The notes under the pieces were generated by a model. It saw nothing but the letters and a program-made list of their open reading frames with translations, had not been told where the DNA came from and did no database searches. This document shows, piece by piece, positions 25,021-33,755 of a stretch of DNA of 64,000 nt. The stretch lies in assembly GCF_015354735.1 (NCBI RefSeq), contig NZ_JACEFJ010000003.1, positions 310,001 through 374,000 on the forward strand, in the 5' to 3' direction. Source of the DNA: Pararhodonellum marinum (lineage in GTDB: Bacteria; Bacteroidota; Bacteroidia; Cytophagales; Cyclobacteriaceae). Made by a program: the position numbers and the translations under genes. Each line of letters starts with the position of its first letter. The first letter of the stretch is position 1.

Positions 25021-25231
25021 AATGATCTTCTTATTTAAGGCAGACGTTAAAATTAAGCAAAAACCAGTTATTTCAAATTGAAAATTACAATAACGGTACG
25101 GTAATATAGACTTTTGGAGTTCAGTAATTGTTGGCCTTCAGGTTGGTCACATAGGCAAGTTTGTTTTTAATCCACCAAATTTAAACTAATTTTGATGCGG
25201 GAAAACCGAAAGCCAAATTTTAGGGTTATAC

Positions 25232-25423
25232 ATGCCGATGAACAAAAACAAATTGATATTTCTAATTCTGGCGGTCATTTTTATGATCATTGTAATCATC
25301 GTGGGATTAGATATGTCTTCAAAAACCACTTTTCCCGGTTCTAAAGGAAATCTCAAAGAAAGAATTGCACCCAGTGATTCAACTTCCCTAAGCAATGAGC
25401 AAAAAAAACAAGATAAACATTGA
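25232..25423 (+). CDS. Small single-pass membrane protein
   Basis: 63 aa. One strong transmembrane helix (LIFLILAVIFMIIVIIVGL, about 8-26), then a polar tail rich in Ser/Lys/Gln. Its last 29 nt overlap the start of the DUF2452 gene in another frame, which suggests translational coupling and a real gene. ATG at 25232, with an alternative at 25238. No family recognised. Confidence 0.55.
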   Translation: MPMNKNKLIFLILAVIFMIIVIIVGLDMSSKTTFPGSKGNLKERIAPSDSTSLSNEQKKQDKH

Positions 25424-25856
25424 CCACATAGATTTGGAGAAGATGAAGGAAAAAACCAGCGATCAACCTGGTTTGATTCCTTATGCCCATCATGCTGGCA
25501 GTGGGCTGATCCGTCCGGAAGACAAGGGCAAAATCACGGGAAGGGCTGTTTCGGCCATGCATTCTCAGACAGACATGCAGATGGCGCAGATCTATCAGCA
25601 GATGCAGTTGCTAGCTGATCAAGCCAAGAATATTCAGAAGAGGGTGGAGATTTCTGAAAGAATCTATCAAGCTTCCATCAGCTTTGAACCCCTGATCAAC
25701 CATATTTATTACCTTTACGAAAAGATTGATGGCAGTGATTTTTTGAGTATGGTGGCCCCCGAGGAATGGGGGAGAAAGAAACCCTACACGCAGTTTGTCG
25801 CTGAGATCAAATTACTGGCAGACCATACCTGGGATGTCATCAGAAAAGGAACCTAA
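25395..25856 (+). CDS. DUF2452 domain-containing protein
   Basis: 153 aa. The conserved block DQPGLIPYAHHAGSGLIRPEDKGKI (within 22-46) and the end YEKIDGSDFLSMVAPEEWG identify DUF2452, a soluble helical protein of unknown function frequent in Bacteroidota. The gene overlaps the preceding small membrane protein by 29 nt and is followed 11 bp later by the next gene, so a three-gene operon is likely. Confidence 0.85.
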   Translation: MSKKNKINIDHIDLEKMKEKTSDQPGLIPYAHHAGSGLIRPEDKGKITGRAVSAMHSQTDMQMAQIYQQMQLLADQAKNIQKRVEISERIYQASISFEPLINHIYYLYEKIDGSDFLSMVAPEEWGRKKPYTQFVAEIKLLADHTWDVIRKGT

Positions 25857-25867
25857 ACCCTTTCCCC

Positions 25868-26515
25868 TTGCACCAAATTAAGGTAAAAAATCTTCTCCAA
25901 ATGCTGGAAACCGAAGGTTTGGAATTTGAACCGGATTTCAGGCTGGATGTTGTCCCGGGTCTTTGGGATCACAAATCCAAGAACATGCTTCAAACGGCTT
26001 ATCTGGAATTGGGAGGAAAAGGGGAAGCCGTGAGCCTGGAAAGGTTGAAGTTTGATTTCAAAATTGATCGATATCTTTTTGTCTATGATGGTGCTTCTCA
26101 CTTTAATAGGTACAGGTTAAGTACTTTAAAAACAGATATTTATAGTACTTTCAATTTTCCTTGGGTCCTTGCTTACCGTAAACTTTGCAGGCAATGTGAA
26201 AAAGAGTGCCTGAAATCAGGAGTGCAGGAAAGAACCTGGTTTGGACCTCCCTTGGCCGCCAAATGCTTTGGGCCATCCTCAGATCCGGGAGATTTGTATG
26301 GAAATGGTTCTTCAGGATGGAAACTCAATGCCTTCAATGACATGCAATATGATTTGATCAGCAGGCTTAGCGGATTTATCCTTATTCGCATTCCCATGTA
26401 TGAAACCCTGTTTACAGGCGGATCGCTCAAAAAAATAGATCAGCTGTTGCTTCAACCCCAGGAAACCCATCAAAAAGCTTTGGCCAACTGGATACGAAGA
26501 ATCATTGCTCAGTAG
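25868..26515 (+). CDS. Hypothetical protein in the DUF2452 operon
   Basis: 215 aa, soluble, not recognised. An ordered start LLQMLETEGLEFEPDFRLDVVPGLWD, a beta-rich middle FDFKIDRYLFVYDGASHFNRYR, two Cys in CRQCEKEC (107-112), then GPPLAAKCFGPSSDPGDLYGNGS and a helical C-terminus. KFDFKIDRYLFVYDG followed by C..C might point to a nuclease-like fold, but catalytic residues cannot be assigned. Ends at a strong shared terminator (26544-26577). Confidence 0.7.
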   Translation: MHQIKVKNLLQMLETEGLEFEPDFRLDVVPGLWDHKSKNMLQTAYLELGGKGEAVSLERLKFDFKIDRYLFVYDGASHFNRYRLSTLKTDIYSTFNFPWVLAYRKLCRQCEKECLKSGVQERTWFGPPLAAKCFGPSSDPGDLYGNGSSGWKLNAFNDMQYDLISRLSGFILIRIPMYETLFTGGSLKKIDQLLLQPQETHQKALANWIRRIIAQ

Positions 26516-26543
26516 ACATGATGGCTTTGAAGTCCGAGTGACA

Positions 26544-26577
26544 AAAAAGCCTATCCAATTTGCTGGATAGGCTTTTT
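26544..26577. terminator. Bidirectional terminator between convergent genes
   Basis: Perfect 14-bp stem AAAAAGCCTATCCA / TGGATAGGCTTTTT with loop ATTTGC. A run on one side and T run on the other serve both the DUF2452 operon (+) and the YceI gene (-). Confidence 0.92.
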
Positions 26578-26596
26578 GTATGTGGATGTTTTAACT

Positions 26597-27193
26597 TCAG
26601 GGATTCATGGCCACCAACTTCACATCAAGTTGCACCTCGTCGTAGATCAGCTTATCTGCCAGATTTTCAAAGTAATTGCCGGACCGGTATTTGATGTCAT
26701 ATTGAGTCCTGTCAAAGGTGATGGCAGCAAGGGCTACATACTTTCCGTTTTCCAGCTGAACTTTGGCTGGAAAACTAACCGGTTTGGTGACTCCTTTTAT
26801 GGTCAGATTTCCAGTTACTTCATAATCAGTCCCATTGCTTGATTTGGCTTCAGTGATCACAAAATTGGATTTTGGATAATTATCCACCGAGAAGAAATCA
26901 TCAGACTTCAAATGATCAACCAATCTCTTGTTGGAAGCTTCATTGGTCAGGTCTTCGCAGGTGATAGAGGCCATGTCTATGACAAATGAACCTCCAGTCA
27001 GCTTTCCAGCATCCATATTTAAGTTGGCTTCATCCAACAAAACTTTGCCATGGTGTCCACCTGTCAGTTTTGTGGCTTTCCAGGTAAGTGTACTCTCTGA
27101 TTTGTCAATAGATAAGGATTCAGGTTCTATCTTTTCAAGTGGAAGGATTAAGGTCCATAAAAACCCGATGGTCAAGAGTAAGTTAAGTTTCAT
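26597..27193 (-). CDS. YceI family protein
   Basis: 198 aa. Signal peptide (LNLLLTIGFLWTLILPL), then a lipocalin-like YceI barrel: SIDKSESTLTWKATKLTGGHHG, GGSFVIDMASITCEDL, KSDDFFSVDNYPKSNFVIT, YEVTGNLTIKGVTKPVSFP and FDRTQYDIKYRSGNYF. Family members bind polyisoprenoid or similar lipids in the periplasm. The ordering and full length match the family. Monocistronic, with the shared terminator just past its stop. Confidence 0.92.
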   Translation of the reverse strand: MKLNLLLTIGFLWTLILPLEKIEPESLSIDKSESTLTWKATKLTGGHHGKVLLDEANLNMDAGKLTGGSFVIDMASITCEDLTNEASNKRLVDHLKSDDFFSVDNYPKSNFVITEAKSSNGTDYEVTGNLTIKGVTKPVSFPAKVQLENGKYVALAAITFDRTQYDIKYRSGNYFENLADKLIYDEVQLDVKLVAMNP

Positions 27194-27393
27194 AAGAAAT
27201 TGATTGAGAGGATGTAGGATTTAATTGGTCTTAAAACTGACTGTATTTAATTTTCAAATTTAGACCTTTCTCAACCAAAAAAGTTTAATGCCCATCTCCA
27301 AATTAAAATCCGATTACTTCAAAGGTAAATTTTGGATTTATTCGGATTATTTTGGCATAAACTTTCTGATCTTAGGGTTTTTAACCTAATGCC

Positions 27394-28011
27394 TTATGAG
27401 AAAAGCCCGAAAATTTCCCGGTCTATTTTCTCAACTATGAAGGCAAAATCCTCCTGTCGGGAGACGAAATCCAGCTGATTGACATCAAGGATCAGCAATT
27501 TACCGTGTGAATAGGATTCAATCCAATCCTCGTAGTGGCTGTTCAGGTTTTTGAGGTAATCGATCCGGATGGCATTCTCGTAATCGCGTCCGCGCTTTTC
27601 GATCTGCCCCACCAATTTGGGAATATCTGCCTTGAGGTAAATCAAAAGATCCGGTGCCTCGACATGGTCAATCATCGAACGAAACAAATTGAGATAATTC
27701 TGATAATCCCTTTCCGACATGTAACCGGACTTGTACAGGTTTGCCGCAAAGATATAGGCATCTTCGTAGATGGTCCTGTCCTGAACCACCGAATAGGGGC
27801 TGTTTCGTATGTTTTGGACCTGTTTGAAGCGGCTGTTTAGAAAATACACCTGCAAATGAAAGGCCCAGCGCTTCATGTCCTCATAAAAATCCGCCAAATA
27901 GGGATTGTCATCCACAGATTCAATTTCTGCCTTCCAACCAAAATGTTTGGCTAGTTTTTCGGTCAGGGTGGTTTTACCACTCCCTATGTTTCCTGATATG
28001 GCGATGTGCAT
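27394..28011 (-). CDS. Deoxynucleoside kinase
   Basis: 205 aa from the ATG at 28009-28011, which places Walker A GNIGSGKTTL at residues 7-16, the normal spacing; an in-frame extension to 28074 is rejected. The DRTIYEDAYIFA block (ERS/DRS-type motif) and the LID RGRDYE identify the dNK family, which phosphorylates deoxyadenosine/deoxyguanosine or similar for nucleotide salvage. Cytosolic, complete. Confidence 0.88.
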   Translation of the reverse strand: MHIAISGNIGSGKTTLTEKLAKHFGWKAEIESVDDNPYLADFYEDMKRWAFHLQVYFLNSRFKQVQNIRNSPYSVVQDRTIYEDAYIFAANLYKSGYMSERDYQNYLNLFRSMIDHVEAPDLLIYLKADIPKLVGQIEKRGRDYENAIRIDYLKNLNSHYEDWIESYSHGKLLILDVNQLDFVSRQEDFAFIVEKIDREIFGLFS

Positions 28012-28179
28012 GTGAAATGAGTTGGTGAAGTCTTGCCGGATAAAATAACCTCGGTAGACTTTAATCAAAAGCAAAAAAATCCAAGAAAGTTCGGGAAGAT
28101 CAGGGATTATTTGGATTAATTGTTTTTGCTTCAGTAGCCAGCAGAAGGTCTTCTGTTCAAGTAACAGGTAGGTTGAATT

Positions 28180-29070
28180 TTACTTTTTGAATCTTTCAGA
28201 AACGACCAAATCTTTGCTGCCTGCAGTGTATTTGTAAAATCCTTCACCTGATTTAGCTCCTTTATAACCTGCCTCCACCATATTGACCAAAAGCGGGCAA
28301 GGTGCATATTTGGGATTGCCGAAGCCTTCATGTAGGACCCTCAAAATGGAAAGGCAAACATCCAACCCTATAAAATCCGCCAATTGAAGGGGACCCATAG
28401 GATGAGCCATCCCCAGTTTCATCACCGTATCTATTTCTTGCACGCCAGCTACACCTTCATATAAAGTAATGATCGCCTCATTGATCATGGGCATCAGGAT
28501 CCTATTGGCCACAAAACCAGGATAGTCATTGACCTCAACCGGGGACTTGTCCAACTTGCGGGAAAGATCCATGACTTTTTGGGTAATGGCATCCGAAGTG
28601 GCATAGCCACGAATCACCTCTACCAGCTTCATTACCGGTACGGGATTCATAAAGTGCATGCCGATGACCTGTTCTGGTCTATTGGTCACCGCACCGATTC
28701 TTGTGATGGAAATAGAAGAGGTATTGGAAGCCAAAATGGCCTCTTTTGGACAGTATTCATCCAAGGTTTTGAAGATGTCCAGTTTAAGGGAAAGATTTTC
28801 CGTAGCGGCTTCTACCACCAAGTCAGCATCCTGAACGCCATCTTTGATTTGTGTAAAGGTTTTGATCTGGGATAGGGACTCGTCTTTTTGTGTTTCGTTG
28901 ATCAGTCCTTTGCCTACCTGTCGGTCCATATTTTTTTGGATGGTAGCCAGTGCTTTGTCCAAGGCGCCTTGTGAAATATCAATCAGGGCCACCTGATGGC
29001 CATATTGGGCAAAAACATGAGCAATGCCATTGCCCATGGTACCTGAACCGATTACTGCGATGTTGTTCAT
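28180..29070 (-). CDS. hbd: 3-hydroxybutyryl-CoA dehydrogenase
   Basis: 296 aa. NAD-binding GSGTMGNGIAHVFAQ (8-22), VVEAATENLSLK, the catalytic region LASNTSSISIT and GMHFMNPVPVMKLVEVI with the catalytic His-Glu relay, then DYPGFVANRILMPMINEA leading to the C-terminal dimer domain. It oxidises (S)-3-hydroxyacyl-CoA to acetoacetyl-CoA in fatty-acid or butanoate metabolism. Stand-alone size (no hydratase fusion) fits Hbd/PaaH-like enzymes; which of these is unclear. Confidence 0.9.
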   Translation of the reverse strand: MNNIAVIGSGTMGNGIAHVFAQYGHQVALIDISQGALDKALATIQKNMDRQVGKGLINETQKDESLSQIKTFTQIKDGVQDADLVVEAATENLSLKLDIFKTLDEYCPKEAILASNTSSISITRIGAVTNRPEQVIGMHFMNPVPVMKLVEVIRGYATSDAITQKVMDLSRKLDKSPVEVNDYPGFVANRILMPMINEAIITLYEGVAGVQEIDTVMKLGMAHPMGPLQLADFIGLDVCLSILRVLHEGFGNPKYAPCPLLVNMVEAGYKGAKSGEGFYKYTAGSKDLVVSERFKK

Positions 29071-29255
29071 AAAATATTTGGGTTAAAATAAGGTGTAACT
29101 CCGCTGAGTATACGATGAATGGGTCAATTGAATGCCTAAAGCTATTTCAAAGAACCCCAAAATCCAATAAAAGGAAGGCTTTTTCCTTTGGACAAGGGCA
29201 ATTGTTCCTGTTTCTCCAGCCCCCTTTTTACTGTATAAATTTGTAACTTTGAAGG

Positions 29256-30083
29256 ATGAAAGAAATCGGAACCATCAATTCATTGTTAATCAATCGATTT
29301 ACACCTAACGGTGCTTATTTGGCCTTAAGAGACGGGGAGGAAGTACTGTTGCCCAAATATTACCTCAGTGGAGAGGAAAAAGAAGGGGAGGAGGTTGAAG
29401 TTTTCATTTACACGGACAGTGAGGACCGGCCTGTGGCGGTAACCGACAGGCCTAAGGCCATCTTGGACGAATTTGCGGTCATGGAGGCCAAAGAAATCAC
29501 CAAATTCGGTGCCTTTATGGATTGGGGCCTGCCCAAAGACCTTTTTGTACCGGCTGCAGAAATGCACAAAAAGATGGAAGCAGGTGAAAAATACCTGATC
29601 AGGGTCTGTCTGGATCATCAAACCGATCGTCTGATTGGGGTAAGCAAATATGAGGCTTTTCTGGAAACCGATACCCAGGGATTTGAAGAAGGACAGGAAG
29701 TGAAAGCCCTTGTTTTTGATGAAACCGAGTTGGGGTATAAGGCTTTGATAGAAGGTAACTTTGAAGGATTGATTTATAAGAATGAAACTTTCCAAAATCT
29801 GGGCATAGGAGATCAGGTTCAAGCCTTTATCAAAAAAAGAAGAGAAGATGGGAAATTGGACCTGCAATTGACACCTATAGGGAGACAGAAATATGAGGAA
29901 GGGGCTGAAAAAATCCTACAAACTTTAAAAGTCAGGAATTTTTTGCCCCTTCATGATCATTCATCCCCTGAGGAAATCAAAAAGACTTTGGGAATGAGTA
30001 AAAAACACTTCAAACAGTGTATCGGTCAATTGTATAAAGCCAAAAAAATAAGGATCCTCAAAGAAGGCATTGAGCTCTTATAA
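29256..30083 (+). CDS. cvfB: CvfB family S1-like RNA-binding protein
   Basis: 275 aa. Tandem S1-like OB folds (GTINSLLINRFTPNGAYLAL; ITKFGAFMDWGLPKDLFVP, with another at about 150-215) and a C-terminal winged helix (SPEEIKKTLGMSKKHFKQCIG, about 235-260) match CvfB, an RNA-binding regulator first known from staphylococci. A TAACTTTG box at 29244-29251 lies unusually close to the ATG, while TATAAATTTG at 29233-29242 is an alternative promoter element. Confidence 0.88.
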   Translation: MKEIGTINSLLINRFTPNGAYLALRDGEEVLLPKYYLSGEEKEGEEVEVFIYTDSEDRPVAVTDRPKAILDEFAVMEAKEITKFGAFMDWGLPKDLFVPAAEMHKKMEAGEKYLIRVCLDHQTDRLIGVSKYEAFLETDTQGFEEGQEVKALVFDETELGYKALIEGNFEGLIYKNETFQNLGIGDQVQAFIKKRREDGKLDLQLTPIGRQKYEEGAEKILQTLKVRNFLPLHDHSSPEEIKKTLGMSKKHFKQCIGQLYKAKKIRILKEGIELL

Positions 30084-30084
30084 C

Positions 30085-30444
30085 CTAATTTAACTTGAGG
30101 ATTTCAGTGGGTTGTATGCAAAGCACGGCTTTGTCCCGTTTGATGGCTATCGGTGCTCTGATCAAATGGGGATACCGGGCAAGAATATTCAGCCATCCTT
30201 CCTCATCCCAGGTTTTGCCTGCAATGTGGTTTTGATAATCAGGATGCGCCCTGTTGAGTAAATCCTTTGCCCTGAGGTTGAGTTTCTCCAAAATTGTCCG
30301 CCAACCTGTGGCCGTGATCTTTTCTTTCTCAATGTTGATTTCATTCACATATTTGGCTACAGACCTGGCATAAGCCCGCGCCTGTTTGTCAATCGAATGT
30401 GTCGGATTGTAATAAAGAAATAGTTCACTCGGATGCATTTTCAT
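30085..30444 (-). CDS. ArsC/Spx-fold protein lacking the catalytic cysteine
   Basis: 119 aa. The ArsC fold is visible: LFLYYNPTHSIDKQARAYA at the position of the NPxCxxxR motif, LNLRAKDLLNRAHPDY, WLNILARYPHLIRAPI and VLCIQPTEI. The active-site Cys is replaced (NPTHS: no Cys in the loop), so arsenate reduction through that residue is not possible. Either a binding or regulatory role (Spx-like) or a decayed enzyme is likely. Stop codon 1 bp past the convergent cvfB stop. Confidence 0.75.
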   Translation of the reverse strand: MKMHPSELFLYYNPTHSIDKQARAYARSVAKYVNEINIEKEKITATGWRTILEKLNLRAKDLLNRAHPDYQNHIAGKTWDEEGWLNILARYPHLIRAPIAIKRDKAVLCIQPTEILKLN

Positions 30445-30551
30445 TTCAATTTCATTGCTGAACTGATTAATATAAGAAATAAGTCTTGATTTTCAAAATT
30501 TAAATCCATATTTATTATTGTTAGCAAAATAAAAAGTAGGTAATTGCCATT

Positions 30552-31040
30552 ATGAATTTAGATAATTTTAAATTAAACAGTCAAAACACCTATTCCATCC
30601 ACAAAAAGACTGTGGATAAGCTGAGAAAAGTGAAACCCCACCAATTGGATAAGCTGTTTCATCCCATGCATGAGCAGGTTTTTTCTGAGATTGACTGTCT
30701 GCACTGTGCCAATTGCTGCAAAACCACGAGTCCCATTTTTTTACAGCCTGACATTGATCGACTGGCAAGACTATTCAGGATGAAGTCGTCAGAATTTGTG
30801 GAAACTTACCTTCGCAGGGATGAAGAGGGCGATTTTGTGCTGCTTCAAGCCCCCTGTCCCTTTTTGGGGGAAGACAACCGCTGTTTTGTTTATGAAGAAA
30901 GGCCCAAAGCATGTCGGGAGTATCCGCATACCAACAGAAAAAACATGTATGGAATCCTGAATCTAACCTTACAAAACACCTTGGTCTGTCCAGCTGTTTT
31001 TAAGATTTTTCAAGAGATTTCGAAAGAATTTAGGAAGTAA
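30552..31040 (+). CDS. YkgJ family cysteine cluster protein
   Basis: 162 aa, cytosolic. The metal-binding Cys cluster CLHCANCC (49-56) plus CPFLGEDNRC, ERPKACREYPHT and a late Cys in LVCPAVF give the conserved CxxCxxCC...C...C layout of YkgJ (CxxCxxCC) proteins, thought to bind zinc or an iron-sulfur cluster. Function unknown. A promoter-like AT-rich stretch lies just upstream. Confidence 0.88.
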   Translation: MNLDNFKLNSQNTYSIHKKTVDKLRKVKPHQLDKLFHPMHEQVFSEIDCLHCANCCKTTSPIFLQPDIDRLARLFRMKSSEFVETYLRRDEEGDFVLLQAPCPFLGEDNRCFVYEERPKACREYPHTNRKNMYGILNLTLQNTLVCPAVFKIFQEISKEFRK

Positions 31041-31087
31041 AGAATTCAGTTTAGTATTTTCGTAAATTAAACCTTTTGAAAATAACC

Positions 31088-32020
31088 ATGGACAATCAAA
31101 AAGAACACTTTCTTGGCGTAGATGTAGGTGGAACGCATTTGAAGATCGGATTGGTAAGCAGGGAAGGAGAAATCATTGATTTTTTTAAAGAAGATACACA
31201 GCCATTGAGCAAAAGCCCTACTGGTTTCAATGTGGGATTTGTGGAAGTGGTAGGGAAATACCTATCCAAATTCAAGCAGGTACAAAAGGTAGGAATAGGC
31301 TTGCCTGGCCTGATCAGTAAAGACAGGACAACCACCTTAGAAATTCCGGCGATTCGGAGTTTGGATGGCTTTCATCTTAAAGGAGCGCTTTTGGAAAGAT
31401 ATCCCGGAAAAAGTTTCTTTTTGGAAAATGATGCCAGTGCAGCTGCTTTGGGTGAATTCCGCTTTGGAAAAAGCAAAGCTTCTCCCAATTTTCTTTTCAT
31501 TACGATGGGTACCGGCATAGGAAGCGCATGTGTTATTGATGGCGAGATTTTCAAGGGTTCTCGAGGAAATGCCATGGAGATGGGACACATGCTTTCCAGA
31601 GGCAATGTCACATTGGAAAAATTAATAGGACGCGATGGCATTCTTCACATACTGGACCAAATGGTCAATGCCTATCCCGAAAAGGCAGAAGAATTATTGA
31701 ATCAGGAACTTGGCACTCATTTGATGGTAGACAGTGCCAAAAGCGGCAATCAGGTGGCTTTGCTTGCCTTTCAGGAAGTAGGGGATATACTTGGAGAAGC
31801 TATCGTATCCACCATGAGGATCCTTGATGTCAATGAAGTTTATTTTGGAGGGGGAATATCAGCGGGACTGGAATTCATGATGCCTTCCATAGACAAAACC
31901 ATCAGGCAATACATCACGCCTTACTACCACAAAGACCTGAAATTGAAAAAAGCTACTTTGGGTAACAATGCCGGGACCTTAGGTGCCGCAGCACTCTGTT
32001 TTATGGGTTCAGGTTTGTGA
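31088..32020 (+). CDS. ROK family sugar kinase
   Basis: 310 aa from the ATG at 31088; an in-frame TTG at 31076 is possible but less likely. ATP-binding DVGGTHLKIG (11-20), VGIGLPG, catalytic ENDASAAALGEF and TMGTGIGSACVIDGEIFKG, then the ROK signature region. It lacks the CxCGxxGC zinc motif of typical ROK kinases: at the expected place stands EMGHMLSRGNVTLEKLIG, so zinc binding appears lost. Probable glucokinase-like enzyme; sugar unknown. TATTTTCG near 31056 may be its -7 box. Convergent with the next gene, overlapping 20 bp. Confidence 0.85.
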   Translation: MDNQKEHFLGVDVGGTHLKIGLVSREGEIIDFFKEDTQPLSKSPTGFNVGFVEVVGKYLSKFKQVQKVGIGLPGLISKDRTTTLEIPAIRSLDGFHLKGALLERYPGKSFFLENDASAAALGEFRFGKSKASPNFLFITMGTGIGSACVIDGEIFKGSRGNAMEMGHMLSRGNVTLEKLIGRDGILHILDQMVNAYPEKAEELLNQELGTHLMVDSAKSGNQVALLAFQEVGDILGEAIVSTMRILDVNEVYFGGGISAGLEFMMPSIDKTIRQYITPYYHKDLKLKKATLGNNAGTLGAAALCFMGSGL

Positions 32021-32390
32021 TGGTCACCTCACTGACCCTACTGATCGCATTCAGTCTAAAAAGAACCTTCAAAGGTTCTTTTTCTGTTTCCAGTCCACCA
32101 CAATCATCAGATGGCTCCAAAAAGTAGAAGAAAAAGCTTTGACTTTTGGTGTCCAGTTCCACCCGGTCAGGTCTGCCAAAGGTTTTGATCAGTTCCTGGT
32201 TATTTTTGCCCAGAAATTCATTTTTGATCCGTTTGATCTCCTCCAAATCCCGGATCCGCAAACCTTTACAGCCATATCTATCCTGCTTCCAGGCCTCTAA
32301 GTCAATGCTTCCTGCTTCCAGGCGGCCCGAACAGGAAAAGCCTGTCCATATGGTCAACAGGCACAATAGCAATCCCAAGGGCTTAGGCAT
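32001..32390 (-). CDS. Hypothetical lipoprotein
   Basis: 129 aa. Lipobox FSC (Cys20) after MPKPLGLLLCLLTIWTG. The rest is DRYGCKGLRIRDLEEIKRIK and LIKTFGRPDRVELDTKSQSF, which resembles the first repeat of SmpA/OmlA-like small lipoproteins (helix pair then GxPd), and a beta end. Not assigned further. It starts 2 bp after the sterol desaturase stop, so the two share a transcript. Its last 20 bp overlap the convergent ROK gene, and a hairpin that could end that gene lies inside this one. Confidence 0.75.
   Translation of the reverse strand: MPKPLGLLLCLLTIWTGFSCSGRLEAGSIDLEAWKQDRYGCKGLRIRDLEEIKRIKNEFLGKNNQELIKTFGRPDRVELDTKSQSFFFYFLEPSDDCGGLETEKEPLKVLFRLNAISRVSEVTITNLNP
32059..32083 (+). terminator. 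Possible terminator for the ROK kinase, inside the opposing gene
   Basis: AAAAGAACCTT-ca-AAGGTTCTTTT followed by T, 40 bp past the ROK stop. It is simultaneously coding on the minus strand (part of the small lipoprotein). Confidence 0.6.
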
Positions 32391-32391
32391 T

Positions 32392-33633
32392 TCAGGGGGT
32401 ATTTTGAAGATTAATTTGAAAATTTTTGATCACTTTTTGATTAAGCATCAGCCAAAGGTACGAACTTACAAGGTAAATCGACACCGACCCAAAAATAAGG
32501 GGTTCAGGCAGCATCTTCATTCCGGTCCATGCCAGGCAAAATCCGAAGACAAGTATGCGCACTGACTCCTGAAATAGGTACCACCGGCTTTGTTCGAAAA
32601 CCCCTGAGAAACTGACCGTACTCCAAAGGATCACAAAAGAAAGGCCTAATTTCATCATGAGATCGAAACTGTCCAGATTGAACAGAAAAAATGCGGTCAA
32701 AAGCATGAGCATCACATACTGAAAAAAAACATACCAGTTCATGGGCTTGGGAATAGCGGTATCAAATTTCTGGTACGTTGATCCTACATCCTGAGGTGCC
32801 CTGTAGCCACCCAGGTAATCCGGTAGCCATCCCGGTTTGTTGAAGAGGTACCTGAATTTATCCCCCCAAGATTTTATCTGTCCCATTTCATTTTTCATGT
32901 TGGCATAGTGGGCCAGGTTGATCCAAACAGGGTTCCAACTTTTCACAGGGGTTGTAATGCCATAATGAGGCCTTTCCTCCTCTTCTTTGAAAGTGCCAAA
33001 CCATTTGTCAAAAATGATAAAGGTACCACCATGGTTTTTATCGATGTACTTGGGATCACGGCCATGGTGAACCCGGTGATGAGAAGGGGTGTTCAGGACT
33101 TTTTCCAACCAGCCCATCTTGCCAATGGCTTCTGTATGAATCCAAAACTGGTAGAGCAGGTTGAGTCCGGAAACCAGCACCAAGGACAATGGATCAAAAC
33201 CCAGAAAGGCGAGGGGAAGGTAGAAGGCAAAGGTCCAGATGGTCTGGGTGCTGCTTTGGCGCAAGGCTACGGAAAGGTTGTACTCTTCACTGGAGTGGTG
33301 GACCACATGGCCACCCCAAAACAGGTTGATTTCATGACTTTTGCGGTGTGCCCAATAATAGCAAAAATCATAGAGGAAAAACAGCAGGAGAAAGGTCCAA
33401 ATGTTACTGGGAATTTCAAAAAAGGCAAATTTTTCAAAAAGAATGGTATAAATTCCAATGGACAGGACTTTGATGAACACGCCTGTGACTTGGGATACCA
33501 CACCACAATTGATGTTGGTGATCGCATCGTTGAGCCGGTAACTGGGGTTTTTCTGAAAACGGAGGACGATCAGTTCAATTCCCATCAGGAGGAAATAGAC
33601 AGGGATCGCAATGACTACAGGGCTTAAGTTCAT
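32392..33633 (-). CDS. Sterol desaturase/fatty acid hydroxylase family membrane protein
   Basis: 413 aa integral membrane di-iron enzyme. His boxes: HRKSH (about 106-110), HVVHH (119-123) and SHHRVHHG (193-200), the eight-His signature of the family. Several hydrophobic segments precede and follow; the C-terminal third (about 290-400) adds three or four more membrane segments, larger than a minimal desaturase and similar to alkylglycerol-monooxygenase-like proteins. Hydroxylates or desaturates a lipid; substrate unknown. Probable operon with the small lipoprotein downstream. Confidence 0.88.
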   Translation of the reverse strand: MNLSPVVIAIPVYFLLMGIELIVLRFQKNPSYRLNDAITNINCGVVSQVTGVFIKVLSIGIYTILFEKFAFFEIPSNIWTFLLLFFLYDFCYYWAHRKSHEINLFWGGHVVHHSSEEYNLSVALRQSSTQTIWTFAFYLPLAFLGFDPLSLVLVSGLNLLYQFWIHTEAIGKMGWLEKVLNTPSHHRVHHGRDPKYIDKNHGGTFIIFDKWFGTFKEEEERPHYGITTPVKSWNPVWINLAHYANMKNEMGQIKSWGDKFRYLFNKPGWLPDYLGGYRAPQDVGSTYQKFDTAIPKPMNWYVFFQYVMLMLLTAFFLFNLDSFDLMMKLGLSFVILWSTVSFSGVFEQSRWYLFQESVRILVFGFCLAWTGMKMLPEPLIFGSVSIYLVSSYLWLMLNQKVIKNFQINLQNTP

Positions 33634-33728
33634 TTTAGCAAATAGGTGTCTTTTGGATTAAACTGCAGGTTAAATATAAAACTAATTCAAGCAAAAAACA
33701 GTTTCAAACATCTATTCCGATAAATCTT

Positions 33729-33736
33729 TATATTTG
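33729..33736 (+). promoter_or_regulatory. Probable -7 box TATATTTG
   Basis: TATATTTG lies 20 bp upstream of the ATG at 33756. No convincing -33 TTTG at the best spacing; TTTC at 33702-33705 is the nearest. Confidence 0.45.
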
Positions 33737-33755
33737 CAGCTTAATTTAATTACCT

